Part shown: positions 9,530 through 18,157 of the stretch, one piece after another | How positions within the stretch are numbered: the first letter of the stretch is position 1 | Layout of the letters: every line of letters starts with the position of its first letter | The notes under the pieces: model-generated | Databases searched by the model: none | The model's input: the letters and a program-made list of their open reading frames with translations, nothing else | What the model was told of the DNA's origin: nothing | From: Beijerinckiaceae bacterium | Lineage (GTDB): Bacteria; Pseudomonadota; Alphaproteobacteria; Rhizobiales; Beijerinckiaceae | Direction of reading: 5' to 3' | Assembly (NCBI GenBank): GCA_027533425.1 | Contig: JAPZUD010000005.1 | Coordinates: 248,001-312,000, forward strand | DNA length: 64,000 nt | Position numbers and translations under genes: made by a program

Positions 9530-10000
9530 ATGACCAAGATTTCGCACTCCAAGACCTCCTCTTTCCGCAAGGCCAGCCGTTTCAGCATGCTCGCCCTCGC
9601 CCTCTCGCTCTCCACCGGCACGGTCGCCGGCATGTTCGGCATCGCAGCCATGACCTCCGGCCCGGTCCAGGCCCAATCCGCCAACAATGGTGGCGGCGGT
9701 GGTCCGGCGGGCAACAGCGGCGCCGGTGGCGGCGGTGGCCCGATGATGGCCAACCCGATCGCCGCCTTCAACCCGATCCCGAACGAGCCGAACAAGGAAC
9801 CCAACAATGGCCGCGGCCGCATCCGCAGCGCCAATTGCGAAGGCAGCCAGAGCGGCATCGACAGCGAGCGCTGCAGGAACAACCCCCGCTCGACGCCGCG
9901 CATCGTCCGGATCAACGGCTTCAGCAACTGCGCGATCATCCAGCAGGTTCCGAACCCGCATGGTGGCCCGGCCGAATTCTACTGCGTGAAGCCGATGTAA
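9530..10000 (+). CDS. Gly/Asn-rich small exported protein, unknown function
   Basis: A 156-residue protein. It begins with a basic N-region and a hydrophobic segment (MLALALSLSTGTVAGMFGIAA) ending at VQAQS, consistent with a signal peptide. A low-complexity Gly/Asn/Pro stretch follows, then a C-terminal module with four Cys (NCEGSQSG, ERCRNNP, NGFSNCAI, FYCVKPM) that could form two disulfides in the periplasm. GGAG seven bases before the ATG at 9530 sets this start over one 60 bases upstream. I do not recognise the family. A strong hairpin follows at 10008-10035. Confidence 0.7.
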   Translation: MTKISHSKTSSFRKASRFSMLALALSLSTGTVAGMFGIAAMTSGPVQAQSANNGGGGGPAGNSGAGGGGGPMMANPIAAFNPIPNEPNKEPNNGRGRIRSANCEGSQSGIDSERCRNNPRSTPRIVRINGFSNCAIIQQVPNPHGGPAEFYCVKPM

Positions 10001-10007
10001 GCCCGAA

Positions 10008-10035
10008 GCCAGGCCGGCCCTTCCGCCGGCCTGGC
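10008..10035 (+). terminator. Hairpin after the small exported gene
   Basis: An 11-bp perfect stem (GCCAGGCCGGC with GCCGGCCTGGC) and a 6-nt loop begin 8 bases after the stop at 10000. Only a weak T-run (CATTT) follows, so termination may be partial. Confidence 0.6.
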
Positions 10036-10110
10036 CATTTCGATCTGCCTGTTTCGCGACTGTTCATGTTCAATCGCTACGCTCGATCTGGGCGACCTCA
10101 GGAGAGCACA

Positions 10111-10431
10111 ATGACCCGTTCTTCCCCCATGATCCTCGCCGCCCTTTTCGCGGCACTTCTTGGCCTTGTTGGCCTGACACCGGCCCGCGCGGCCGGCATT
10201 CCTTCCGGACCGGCGCTGATGCTGGATGCCCAGTCCAAGGCGCAGACATCCAATGTCCACTATCATCGCCGCCATTACCGGCCGGGCCGTCACCTGTATC
10301 GGCGGCACTATTACCGGCCGTATTACTATCGTCCGGCGCCGATCCATTACCGCCGCTGCGTTACCCGGCCGCGCGTGGTCTGGACCCCCTATGGCTATGT
10401 CCGCCGCTGGGTCCGCGTCTGCCGGTACTGA
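10111..10431 (+). CDS. His/Tyr/Arg-rich small exported protein
   Basis: A 106-residue protein with a signal peptide (residues 1-27, ending ARA). After a short linker, an aromatic-basic tract (HYHRRHYRPGRHLYRRHYY and onward) resembles other short Tyr/Arg/His-rich secreted proteins common in Hyphomicrobiales. Two Cys at the C-terminus (RRCVTRP and RVCRY) may form a disulfide. Ribosome site AGGAGAG lies 5-6 bases before the ATG. Metal or polyanion binding is possible from composition but unproven. It follows another small exported gene in the same direction, separated by a hairpin. Confidence 0.75.
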   Translation: MTRSSPMILAALFAALLGLVGLTPARAAGIPSGPALMLDAQSKAQTSNVHYHRRHYRPGRHLYRRHYYRPYYYRPAPIHYRRCVTRPRVVWTPYGYVRRWVRVCRY

Positions 10432-10455
10432 GAACCGACCCGATCGGGAACAATC

Positions 10456-10480
10456 CCGGGCGGCGCAAGCCGCCCGGTTT
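10456..10480 (+). terminator. Terminator-like hairpin with GCAA loop
   Basis: CCGGGCGGC (10456-10464), loop GCAA, GCCGCCCGG (10469-10477), then TTT. A nine-base-pair GC stem capped by a GNRA tetraloop, 25 bases after the stop of the His/Tyr-rich gene and before the convergent methyltransferase gene. Confidence 0.65.
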
Positions 10481-10509
10481 CCGTTGCGGGGCCCTGTCCG
10501 TTGCCCCGC

Positions 10510-11322
10510 TCAGCCTTGTTCGGGCCGCATGGGCAGCAAGGCCAGGCCATCATGAAGTGCGGCAGAAGGCCCCGTCGGCCTGTCGCCCTCGAACAGGACC
10601 AGCGGCGGCAGGATCGTCAGCCCCTGCCGTGAGCCCTTCTTCCCCGAAACCAGCAGCCGATGGGCGGGTTCCGCAGCCCGGGGATGGACGAACCGGAGGG
10701 CAAGGCCGCCGAAGCGCCGCGCCATGGCCGCGAGAACATCACCCAGGGCATCCGCCCGATGGATCATCACGATCCGGCCCCCCGGGGCGAGCATGGTGGC
10801 GGCATTGCGCAGCCAGCCATCGAGGTCGCCATCCAGTTCATGGGCAGCCCGCCGGGTGGAATCCGGCGAGGCGCGCCCACGCCCCGGCGTGAAATAGGGC
10901 GGGTTGGTCAGGACGAGGTCGAAAGCGTCCCGGAGGTCCTTTTCGCGCCCCAGGGCAAAGGCATCCGCCTCCCGGCAGGAAACCCGTTCCGCCAGACCAT
11001 TCGCCGCGATGTTGTGGCGTGCCAGAGCTGCCATGGCCGGATCGCGCTCCAGCAGGACTGCCCGGGCTTCGGGCCGGCCTTTCGCGACCTGCAGCCCGAC
11101 AATCCCCGTCGAGGCGCCGAGATCGAGGATATGCCGCGCCTCTGCCGGCGCCGCCGCCGCCAGAAGAACTGCATCCGTCCCGGCGCGGTGGCCCCGCGCC
11201 GGCTGGCGCAGGAAAAGCGTGCCCCGGAACAGCCGATCATCGGTCGTTTCGCCCTCGCCCGGATGGTTCGCACCCAATGCCGCATCTCCCTTGCCGGCTG
11301 GCGGCCGCGCCTCAAGTTGCAT
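10510..11322 (-). CDS. tRNA1(Val) (adenine-N6)-methyltransferase-like protein (TrmN6/YfiC family)
   Basis: A 270-residue class I SAM methyltransferase. The opening DRLFRGTLFLRQPARGHRAGTDAVLLAAA matches the YfiC/TrmN6 family, motif I is ILDLGASTGIVGLQVA, and the catalytic NPPY motif of N6-adenine methylases is present in DLVLTNPPYFTPG. The likely reaction is N6-methylation of an adenine in tRNA. The open frame continues upstream into the oppositely oriented prenyl synthase gene, so the first family-like ATG at 11322 is chosen. It is divergent from the polyprenyl synthase with 76 bases between starts, so their promoters must be close together. Confidence 0.82.
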   Translation of the reverse strand: MQLEARPPAGKGDAALGANHPGEGETTDDRLFRGTLFLRQPARGHRAGTDAVLLAAAAPAEARHILDLGASTGIVGLQVAKGRPEARAVLLERDPAMAALARHNIAANGLAERVSCREADAFALGREKDLRDAFDLVLTNPPYFTPGRGRASPDSTRRAAHELDGDLDGWLRNAATMLAPGGRIVMIHRADALGDVLAAMARRFGGLALRFVHPRAAEPAHRLLVSGKKGSRQGLTILPPLVLFEGDRPTGPSAALHDGLALLPMRPEQG

Positions 11323-11398
11323 TTGGTTTTCTTCGCGTGGCGGCGTATGGAAAGCAATCGGGCACAAGGGCCGCAGACGGAATTCAGAGGTTGGGATC

Positions 11399-12412
11399 GT
11401 GGGCGTCGTCGTTTCCTTCGGAGAAAAGCCAAGAGGCGAGACCATCGACCGGCTGGTCGGCTTGCTGAAAGACGACATGGCGCGCGTCAACGAGACGATC
11501 CTCGCGCGCACCGGCTCCGACGTGATGATGATCCCCGAAGTGGCGCAGCATCTCATCTCGTCCGGTGGCAAAAGGCTGCGGCCGATGCTGACCCTCGCGA
11601 CGGCCCAGCTCGCCCGGTATTCCGGGCAGGGCCATATCAAGCTGGCGGCTTCGGTCGAGTTCATGCACACGGCGACGCTGCTCCACGATGACGTGGTGGA
11701 CGAGAGCGACCTGCGCCGTGGCAAGCCCTCCGCCCGCAAGGTCTGGGGCAACGAGGCCAGCGTGCTTGTCGGGGATTTCCTTCTCGGCCAGGCCTTCAAG
11801 ATGATGGTCGAGGTCGGGTCCCTGCAGTGCCTCGACGTGCTCTCGACCGCGGCCGCCGTGATCGCCGAAGGCGAGGTCATGCAGCTCGCGGCGGCCAAGA
11901 ACACGGCCACGACGGAGGATGAATATCTTTCCGTCATCCGCGCCAAGACCGCCGCCCTGTTCGCGGCAGCTGCCGAAGTCGGCCCCATCCTCGCCGGCGC
12001 GGACCAGACGGCGCAGAAGGCCTGCCGCTCCTACGGTCTCAATCTCGGCATCGCCTTCCAGCTCATCGATGATGCGCTGGATTACGGCGGGACAGCCAGC
12101 AAGCTCGGCAAGAATGTCGGCGATGATTTCCGCGAGGGCAAGATCACGCTGCCCGTGGTGCTGGCCTTCCGGCGCGGGTCGGATGACGAGCGCGCCTTCT
12201 GGCGCGAGGCGCTGGAAGACGGCGCCCATGACGATATCGCGCTGGGCCGGGCCATCGAGTTGCTCAAGAAGCACCGCGCGCTGGAAGATACGGTCGAGCG
12301 CGCCCGGCACTATGCCGCCATGGCCAAGGACGGGCTGGCCCTGTTCCCTGCCTCGCCGATGCGCGACGCGCTGGACGAGGTTGTCGATTTCTGCGTGAAC
12401 CGGGCGCATTGA
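11399..12412 (+). CDS. Polyprenyl diphosphate synthase (long-chain, quinone side chain)
   Basis: A 337-residue trans-prenyltransferase that elongates farnesyl diphosphate with isopentenyl units. The first aspartate-rich motif is LHDDVVDESD and the second is QLIDDALDY; GGKRLRPML binds the diphosphate. The length and sequence fit octaprenyl or decaprenyl synthases that supply the ubiquinone side chain used by UbiA (59977-60912); the chain length cannot be read from sequence. The start is a GTG at 11399 with AGAGG eight bases upstream; upstream in-frame residues do not look like the family. Related steps ispE and ispH are also in this window. Confidence 0.93.
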   Translation: MGVVVSFGEKPRGETIDRLVGLLKDDMARVNETILARTGSDVMMIPEVAQHLISSGGKRLRPMLTLATAQLARYSGQGHIKLAASVEFMHTATLLHDDVVDESDLRRGKPSARKVWGNEASVLVGDFLLGQAFKMMVEVGSLQCLDVLSTAAAVIAEGEVMQLAAAKNTATTEDEYLSVIRAKTAALFAAAAEVGPILAGADQTAQKACRSYGLNLGIAFQLIDDALDYGGTASKLGKNVGDDFREGKITLPVVLAFRRGSDDERAFWREALEDGAHDDIALGRAIELLKKHRALEDTVERARHYAAMAKDGLALFPASPMRDALDEVVDFCVNRAH

Positions 12413-12438
12413 TGCCCGGTTGCGGCTCCCTGCACCGC

Positions 12439-12957
12439 TCAGGGCAGCCCCTCGCCAGCCGGATCCACGAAGAACAGATCCGTATCCTCGGGCCGGGCCC
12501 CGGCCGCCGTCAGCATGGCATGGACCTGCCCGCGATGATGCGTCTGGTGATTGAAGAAATGCGCCGCCAGGGCCCAGTTCGGGCGTGAGACCTCGCGTCC
12601 GGCCGCGCCGGACATCCAGCTCTGCGAGGCCGCCAGCCAATCCGCCTGAACCTGGCCGGCCCAGTTCAGAATCTCGTCGTCGAGGGCAGCACGCGCCGCC
12701 CGATAACTTGCCCAGTCGGGGAACAGGGTTGCGGAAAGCCGGTTGGGCAAAGGTGGTTTCGGCCGCCCCGTGAACCGGTGCATCCAGACCGTGTCGCCCC
12801 AGGCGACGTGGTTGAGCGTGCCGAAAATGCTGCCGAAAAACGCGCCGCGATCCTGCCGGCGGGCCGCATCGTCAAGCCCTTCGGCCGCAGCCACCAACGA
12901 GCGGTTCTGCCAGGCATTGTAGCGGGCCATGAGGCGGACATGGTCAGCGCTGATCAT
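12439..12957 (-). CDS. DinB-family putative metalloenzyme
   Basis: A 172-residue four-helix-bundle protein of the DinB/YfiT superfamily. The three-His metal site is suggested by TLNHVAWGD (H50) and FNHQTHHRGQVHAML near residues 133-147. Members include thiol-dependent transferases and proteins of unknown role; the name does not imply a DNA-damage role here. It lies three bases downstream of ispE in the same direction and is probably co-transcribed. It converges on the polyprenyl synthase gene. Confidence 0.85.
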   Translation of the reverse strand: MISADHVRLMARYNAWQNRSLVAAAEGLDDAARRQDRGAFFGSIFGTLNHVAWGDTVWMHRFTGRPKPPLPNRLSATLFPDWASYRAARAALDDEILNWAGQVQADWLAASQSWMSGAAGREVSRPNWALAAHFFNHQTHHRGQVHAMLTAAGARPEDTDLFFVDPAGEGLP

Positions 12958-12960
12958 GGC

Positions 12961-13863
12961 TCAACCTCCCATTGGCGCGCGGGTGACGATATTCCAACCG
13001 GGCAGGCGGAGCGCGGTGGCGGAGACCCACCAGCCCGGCTGCTGCTCGGCGATCACCCGCGCGGCGGCATTGCGGGCATGGGCATTGGAGAAAATGGCGT
13101 AGCAGGTCGCGCCCGATCCGGACATCCGCGCCAGCCAGCAGCCGGCCTGGCGTCGCAAGGTTTCAAGAACCTCGGTGATCACCGGCACGAGCGATTCGGC
13201 GATCGGCTGGAGATCATTCCGCGTCTGCGATGCAAGAAAATGCAGCGGCTGGAGCGAGAGCTTCTCGTAGGTGACCGGCGGCTTCCCGTGGCGCTGGCCG
13301 GGCTGAAGGCCCATCTGCCGGAAGATCTCGGCCGTCGAGACGCCGATCCCCGGATTGACCAGCAGGACCGGCGCTGGCTCGCTGGCCAGAGGCGGGCCCA
13401 GTTCGTGGCCGATGCCGGAAATCAGCCGGGTCTTCCGGTCCAGGCAGGAGGGCACATCGGCTCCGAGCATCGCGGCGCAATCCATGAGGCGTGGATCGGA
13501 GACCGGAATGTCGTTCGCCCGCGCAAGGAGACGCAGCGCGGCAGCGGCATCGGCCGAACCGCCCCCGATCCCGGAGGCAACAGGGAGGGCCTTGACCAGA
13601 ACGAAGCGGCCCATGCGGCCGGGGCCGATATGTGCGACGAAGGAGCGAGCCGCCCGCAGGACGAGATTGTCCTCCGCAACGGCAAGGGAACCGGCGAAAG
13701 GCCCCTCGATCGAGAGACCGAGGGGTTGCCCGGGAAGGAGATGCAGCTCATCGCCATGATCGGCGAAAGCAACGAGGCTTTCGAGCAGATGGTAGCCATC
13801 CGGCCGGCGGCCGAGGACATGGAGGAACAGGTTGACCTTCGCCAGCGCGAATTCGGTCAGCAT
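12961..13863 (-). CDS. ispE: 4-diphosphocytidyl-2-C-methyl-D-erythritol kinase
   Basis: Phosphorylates CDP-methylerythritol in the non-mevalonate isoprenoid pathway. The 300-residue GHMP kinase has AKVNLFLHVLGRRPDGYHLL at its start with catalytic K9, the ATP loop PVASGIGGGSADA (94-106), catalytic D136 in LGADVPSCL, and the C-terminal GHMP motif MSGSGATCYAIF. It sits directly after the TPR gene and before the DinB gene, all on the minus strand, an order common in Hyphomicrobiales. IspH of the same pathway is encoded at 58308-59273. Confidence 0.96.
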   Translation of the reverse strand: MLTEFALAKVNLFLHVLGRRPDGYHLLESLVAFADHGDELHLLPGQPLGLSIEGPFAGSLAVAEDNLVLRAARSFVAHIGPGRMGRFVLVKALPVASGIGGGSADAAAALRLLARANDIPVSDPRLMDCAAMLGADVPSCLDRKTRLISGIGHELGPPLASEPAPVLLVNPGIGVSTAEIFRQMGLQPGQRHGKPPVTYEKLSLQPLHFLASQTRNDLQPIAESLVPVITEVLETLRRQAGCWLARMSGSGATCYAIFSNAHARNAAARVIAEQQPGWWVSATALRLPGWNIVTRAPMGG

Positions 13864-13881
13864 CCGGTTGCCCTGCCCCGC

Positions 13882-15696
13882 TCAGCCACCATTCGGCTTC
13901 GGCGCGGCTGCATTGGCCGCCGGGCCTTCCTCCAGCCCGGTCTCGAGCTTGCGGCGGATCTTCTCGACATCCTCCGGCTCCGGGTTCAGCCCGAGGGCCT
14001 GTTCCCACTTGAACCGGGCCTCGCGCTTGCGGCCGACTTTCCAGTAGGCATCGCCGAGATGATCGTTGATCGTCGGGTCCCCTGCCTTGAGCAGGACAGC
14101 CCGTTCAAGTTCACGCACGGCATCCTCGTAACGGCCGAGGCGATAGAAGGCCCAGCCGAGGGAATCGACGATGGCCCCGTCGCCCGGCGAGAAGGACACA
14201 GCCTCGCGGAGCATGTCGAACGACTTCTCGATATTCATGCGCATGTCGACCCAGGAATAGGCGAGGTAGTTCAACACCTGCGCCCGCTCGACGCGCTCGC
14301 GCGGGGTTCGCGGCTTGGCGGGCAGCAGATCAAGCGCGGCCAGGAAATCCGGTTCTGCCTTTTCCCATTGCTTCGACCGTTCGTAGCCGATGGCCCGACC
14401 GAAGAAGAGCGGCCAGTGGCGCTGCTCTACCCTGGGCAAGGCTGCGATGGCCGCGCTGTAGACCTCGACCGATTCCGTCCAGCGCTTCTTGATGCGCAGG
14501 ATGGTGCCCAGCGTATCGGCCGATTCCATGTCGCCCGGATTGCGCGCGAGCAATTCGCGCAGGACTGCAATCGCCTCGTCGGTCCGTTCCATGCGCTCAA
14601 GCGCGCCGGCCCGGCCGATCGCCGCGCGATTGGCCAGGACGGAGCTGGCAGGGATGGTCTCGTAAAGCTGGGCGGCGCGGGCATATTGCCGCATCTGCTC
14701 GAAGAACTCGGCCAAAGTCGTCGCGATGACTTCGTCCTTCGGCGAGAGATAGCGCGCCATCTGGAGGTAGATCACCGCAGACATCGGGTCCCGCGCGGCG
14801 GAACCCACCGCACCGAGCCCGTAGAAGACCTCTGCCGTGCCCTCGGCAATCGAGCCGGCAAGCGGCGGCAGTTGCTCGCCCTTCGCAAGCAAGCCAGCCT
14901 GGCGGTCGAGATAGGGCTGGTTCGGGTTGCGCTGCTGCCAGGTCTCGATCACCTTGACTGCCTCGGCGATCTTGCCCCTCCGCGAAAGGATGCGGGCATA
15001 GGCATCGACCACGCGGAGAATGTTGGGATCCGCCTTATAGGCGCTTTCGAGCCGGGACTCGGCCTCACCGAAACGCCTCGCGGATTCCGCAATCAGGCCA
15101 GCGAAGAAATCGCGATAGCCGCGGAGTTCGCTATCCTTGAAACGATCAACGGATTGCAGCGCGCCATTGATCTCGCCGAGGCCGGCCATGGCCCAGGAAC
15201 GCAACAGCGAAATTGTGAGATCTGCCTCGCGCACCGTGCCGCCGGCGCGCTCGAAACTCGATTTGGCGCGCTCGTATTGCCGGCTGCGCAGGGCGCGGAC
15301 GCCCAGAGCAACATGGGCCAGCGCATTGGACTTGTCACGCTGGATGGCCCGTTCGGCCAAGCGGAACGCCTCGTCCATGTTCCCATCGACGAGTTCGGCG
15401 AGGAAGGCCTGGTCGAGGAGCCCGGCATTCCGCGGATCCGCCCGGAGTGCTTCACGGAAGAACGCGGCCGCCGCCGCCGTATCCCGCTCGGTATTGGCGA
15501 CGACGCCGGCGAGGAAGGCACCCGACGCCCCGAGCCCGGGGGTGACGCGCTCCTGGCTGGCGGGCGCTGCCTGTGCCGCCGGCAGGCCCAGCATCAGCGC
15601 AAGCGCAACACCGAGGAACCGCAGCCTGACCTGCCGTTCCGTGCGGGAAGACGTGCTGGCGCTGAATGACAAACGGGCGCTGTTCCTGGAATCCAT
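13882..15696 (-). CDS. Large tetratricopeptide-repeat protein, probably exported
   Basis: A 604-residue protein. After a basic N-region, a hydrophobic segment (LRFLGVALALMLGLPAAQA, about residues 25-43) ends in an AQA-like signal peptidase site, so it is probably periplasmic or anchored. The remainder is helical repeats with TPR character, clearest at the C-terminus (GWAFYRLGRYEDAVRELERA and DAYWKVGRKREARFKWEQAL). The C-terminal tail is low complexity. TPR arrays mediate protein contacts; the partner is unknown. Downstream are ispE and DinB with short gaps. It is divergent from a periplasmic thioredoxin with a structured intergenic region between. Confidence 0.85.
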   Translation of the reverse strand: MDSRNSARLSFSASTSSRTERQVRLRFLGVALALMLGLPAAQAAPASQERVTPGLGASGAFLAGVVANTERDTAAAAAFFREALRADPRNAGLLDQAFLAELVDGNMDEAFRLAERAIQRDKSNALAHVALGVRALRSRQYERAKSSFERAGGTVREADLTISLLRSWAMAGLGEINGALQSVDRFKDSELRGYRDFFAGLIAESARRFGEAESRLESAYKADPNILRVVDAYARILSRRGKIAEAVKVIETWQQRNPNQPYLDRQAGLLAKGEQLPPLAGSIAEGTAEVFYGLGAVGSAARDPMSAVIYLQMARYLSPKDEVIATTLAEFFEQMRQYARAAQLYETIPASSVLANRAAIGRAGALERMERTDEAIAVLRELLARNPGDMESADTLGTILRIKKRWTESVEVYSAAIAALPRVEQRHWPLFFGRAIGYERSKQWEKAEPDFLAALDLLPAKPRTPRERVERAQVLNYLAYSWVDMRMNIEKSFDMLREAVSFSPGDGAIVDSLGWAFYRLGRYEDAVRELERAVLLKAGDPTINDHLGDAYWKVGRKREARFKWEQALGLNPEPEDVEKIRRKLETGLEEGPAANAAAPKPNGG

Positions 15697-15818
15697 CCGG
15701 TCGTGCCAATCCTGTTTCCTGCCGAGTCGCGGCCCTCAATATCCTTTCGGTTAGCACCGAAACAAGGCTTCAGAAAGGCCCAAATACCAGCGCTAACATG
15801 GGAAGCTTCCCGTGTGCA

Positions 15819-15881
15819 GGCAGGGGAAGGGCACGGGAATGTGATTGGCCCGTGCCTGCTCGTGATATGACTTCCCCTGCC
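15819..15881. repeat. Nested inverted repeat in the thioredoxin/TPR intergenic region
   Basis: Outer arms GGCAGGGGAAG (15819-15829) and CTTCCCCTGCC (15871-15881) are exact reverse complements of 11 bp. Inside, GGCACGGG (15830-15837) pairs with CCCGTGCC (15849-15856) around an 11-nt loop; the inner stem stacks directly on the 5' outer arm, leaving a 14-nt strand on the other side. A separate 12-bp palindrome (GGGAAGCTTCCC) lies at 15800-15811. It matches no riboswitch I know. It could be a structured 5' leader for the thioredoxin gene, a small RNA or a regulator site. Confidence 0.55.
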
Positions 15882-15954
15882 GCACCGTGCAGAGGATCAA
15901 GGCGTTACCCGCGCCCAGCGCCCTGCACAGACCTTTCCACCCAGGAGAACCTCG

Positions 15955-16377
15955 ATGTTCCGTTCGTCCTTGCTTTCGCGGCGCCAGATGCTGGTTGTCG
16001 GTCTGGCGGCTTCCGCCTGTGTTGCTGCACCGGCGCTCGCCGTCACGCTGGCAACGGGTTTCTCGGCTTACACAAAGGAAACCTTCGACGCCGCTCTGAA
16101 GGGATCCAAGCCGGTTCTCGTGCATGTCCATGCCGATTGGTGCCCGACCTGCAAACGGCAGCAGGTCGTGTTCAACGAACTCGCAAAGACCCCGGAATTC
16201 GGCAAGCTCGTCGCCTTTACGGTCGATTTCGACATGGATGGCGAATTCAAGTCCGCCCATAAGGTGCGCAACCAGTCGGTCATCCTTGTCTTCAAGGGCG
16301 GCAAGGAAGTGGCTCGCTCGGGCGGCGTCACCGACAAGGCGCAGATCGCGGCGATCATCGCGGAAGCCGCGAAGTAA
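15955..16377 (+). CDS. Exported thioredoxin-fold protein
   Basis: A 140-residue protein with a twin-arginine-like signal (SRRQMLVVGLAASACVAAPALA), so probably folded before export by Tat. The thioredoxin fold follows, with the redox motif WCPTC (C63 and C66) preceded by KPVLVHVHAD, and the strand VILVFKGGKEVARSGGV before the last helix. The cis-proline typical of thioredoxins is replaced: the loop reads RNQSVILVF rather than xTPT, which may alter substrate binding. AGGAGAA precedes the ATG. The leader contains the nested inverted repeat at 15819-15881. Confidence 0.87.
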   Translation: MFRSSLLSRRQMLVVGLAASACVAAPALAVTLATGFSAYTKETFDAALKGSKPVLVHVHADWCPTCKRQQVVFNELAKTPEFGKLVAFTVDFDMDGEFKSAHKVRNQSVILVFKGGKEVARSGGVTDKAQIAAIIAEAAK

Positions 16378-16397
16378 TCCTCAGGCCATCTCTCCCG

Positions 16398-16419
16398 GGC
16401 GCGACCGGCCGGTCGCGCC
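16398..16419. terminator. 22-bp perfect palindrome between convergent genes
   Basis: Arms GGCGCGACCGG and CCGGTCGCGCC meet without a spacer, 20 bases after the thioredoxin stop and 32 before the end of the ETF-QO gene. It can fold to a 9-bp stem on either strand; probable bidirectional terminator without T-tract. Confidence 0.5.
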
Positions 16420-16451
16420 ACGGACATCCTGACTGACGTGCGAGACCTGGC

Positions 16452-18128
16452 TTACATGTTCGGATAGGTCGGGCCACCGCCGCCTTCGGGGGCGATCCAG
16501 TTGATGTTCTGGGACGGATCCTTGATGTCGCAGGTCTTGCAGTGGACGCAGTTCTGCGCGTTGATCACGAAGCGCGGGTCGGTCTTTGCCGCCTCGTCGC
16601 CATAGACCACCTCATACACGCCGGCCGGGCAGTAGAGCCGCGCCGGCTCGCCATAGACCGGCAGGTTCCGGCTGATCGGCACCGAAGCGTCCTTCAGCGT
16701 CAGATGGATCGGCTGGTCTTCCTCATGGTTCGTGCCTGACAGGAAGACCGAGGACAGCTTGTCGAACGAGATCACGCCATCCGGTTTGGGATAGGTGATC
16801 GGGGTGACCTCGGCCAGCGGCTTCAGCGAGGCAGCATCGGTCTTGCCGTGTTTCATCGTCCCGAAGGGCGAGAGCCCGAAGAGCTCGTTGCACCACATAT
16901 CCACCGCGCCGAGCGGCACGCCGATCCAGGTGCCGAATTTCGACCAGAGCGGCTTCACGTTGCGGACCTTCTTCAGGTCCTTGCCGATCTCGGTCGACCG
17001 CCAGGCCTGCTCGTAGGCGACCAGCTCGTCACCGGAACGACCTTCGGCCAAAGCGGCGGCGATCGTGTCCGCCGCGAGCATGCCCGACAGCATCGCGTTA
17101 TGGCTGCCCTTGATGCGCGGCACATTGACAAAGCCGGCCGAGCAGCCGACGAGCGCACCACCCGGGAAGCAGAGTTTCGGAACGCTCTGCCAGCCGCCCT
17201 CGGTGATCGCACGGGCGCCGTAAGAGAGGCGCTTGCCGCCCTCCAGAACCTCGCGGATCATCGGATGCTGCTTGAAGCGCTGGAACTCGTCGAAAGGCGA
17301 GAGCGTCGGGTTCTGGTAGTTCAGATGGACGACGAAACCGATCGAGACGAGGTTGTCGTCGAAATGATAGAGGAACGAGCCGCCGCCGGTCTTCGAATCG
17401 AGCGGCCAGCCGAAAGAATGCTGCACGAGGCCAGGCTGGTGCTTCGCCGGGTCGATCTGCCAGAGCTCCTTGAGACCGATGCCGAATTTCGGCACGTCGC
17501 GGCCCTCGTCGAGACCGTAGCGGGCGATGAGCTGCTTGGAGAGATGGCCGCGCACGCCTTCGGCGAAGAGCGTGTACTTGCCCATCAGCGCCATGCCGCG
17601 GGTGAAGCCGTCCTTCATTTCGCCGGACCGGGCAATGCCCATATCACCTGTGGCGATGCCGATGACAGCGCCGGCCTCGTTGTAAAGCACTTCCTGCGCC
17701 GCGAAACCGGGATAGATCTCGACGCCGAGGGCTTCGGCCTTCGTGGCCAGCCAGCGGCAGAGATTGCCCAGCGAGATGACGTAATTGCCGTGGTTGTCGA
17801 GCAGCTTCGGCATGGCGATGTTCGGAAGGCGGATGCCCCCCGCCGGGCCCAGGAAATAGAAGCGGTCATCGACGACCGGCGTCTTCACGGGGCAATCAGG
17901 ATCGTCGCGCCAGCCCGGGATGAGCTTGTCCAGCCCGATCGGATCGATCACCGCGCCGGAGAGGATATGGGCGCCGATCTCCGAGCCCTTCTCCACGAGG
18001 ACGACCGAGATCTCCTCGCCGCGTTCGGCAGCGGCCTGTTTCAACCGGATAGCGGCGGAAAGGCCCGCCGGGCCGCCACCGACGATGACGACATCATATT
18101 CCATCGCGTCGCGTTCCGGCAGTTCCAT
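16452..18128 (-). CDS. Electron transfer flavoprotein-ubiquinone oxidoreductase
   Basis: A membrane-associated 558-residue enzyme that takes electrons from reduced ETF and reduces ubiquinone, the exit point for acyl-CoA and amino-acid dehydrogenases. It has the N-terminal FAD motif VVIVGGGPAGLSAAIRLK (residues 11-30), the central ubiquinone/FAD region with LYHFDDNLVSIGFVVHLNYQNP, and a C-terminal 4Fe-4S ferredoxin-like segment with CPAGVYEV, NCVHCKTCDIKDP and QNINWIAPEGG. Full length for the family. The ATG at 18128 has GAGGGA just upstream. Its promoter holds the same 20-mer as the acyl-CoA dehydrogenase at the left edge, implying co-regulation. The ETF subunits themselves are not in the window. 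Confidence 0.97.
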   Translation of the reverse strand: MELPERDAMEYDVVIVGGGPAGLSAAIRLKQAAAERGEEISVVLVEKGSEIGAHILSGAVIDPIGLDKLIPGWRDDPDCPVKTPVVDDRFYFLGPAGGIRLPNIAMPKLLDNHGNYVISLGNLCRWLATKAEALGVEIYPGFAAQEVLYNEAGAVIGIATGDMGIARSGEMKDGFTRGMALMGKYTLFAEGVRGHLSKQLIARYGLDEGRDVPKFGIGLKELWQIDPAKHQPGLVQHSFGWPLDSKTGGGSFLYHFDDNLVSIGFVVHLNYQNPTLSPFDEFQRFKQHPMIREVLEGGKRLSYGARAITEGGWQSVPKLCFPGGALVGCSAGFVNVPRIKGSHNAMLSGMLAADTIAAALAEGRSGDELVAYEQAWRSTEIGKDLKKVRNVKPLWSKFGTWIGVPLGAVDMWCNELFGLSPFGTMKHGKTDAASLKPLAEVTPITYPKPDGVISFDKLSSVFLSGTNHEEDQPIHLTLKDASVPISRNLPVYGEPARLYCPAGVYEVVYGDEAAKTDPRFVINAQNCVHCKTCDIKDPSQNINWIAPEGGGGPTYPNM

Positions 18129-18157
18129 GACGTCCCTCGTTCGTTCGATCCTGTCTG

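Noticed and set aside
12778-15669. 963-codon plus-strand open frame
   Set aside because: It lies opposite ispE and the TPR gene, both of which have clear family sequence; long antisense frames are expected at this GC content, and its translation shows no domain.
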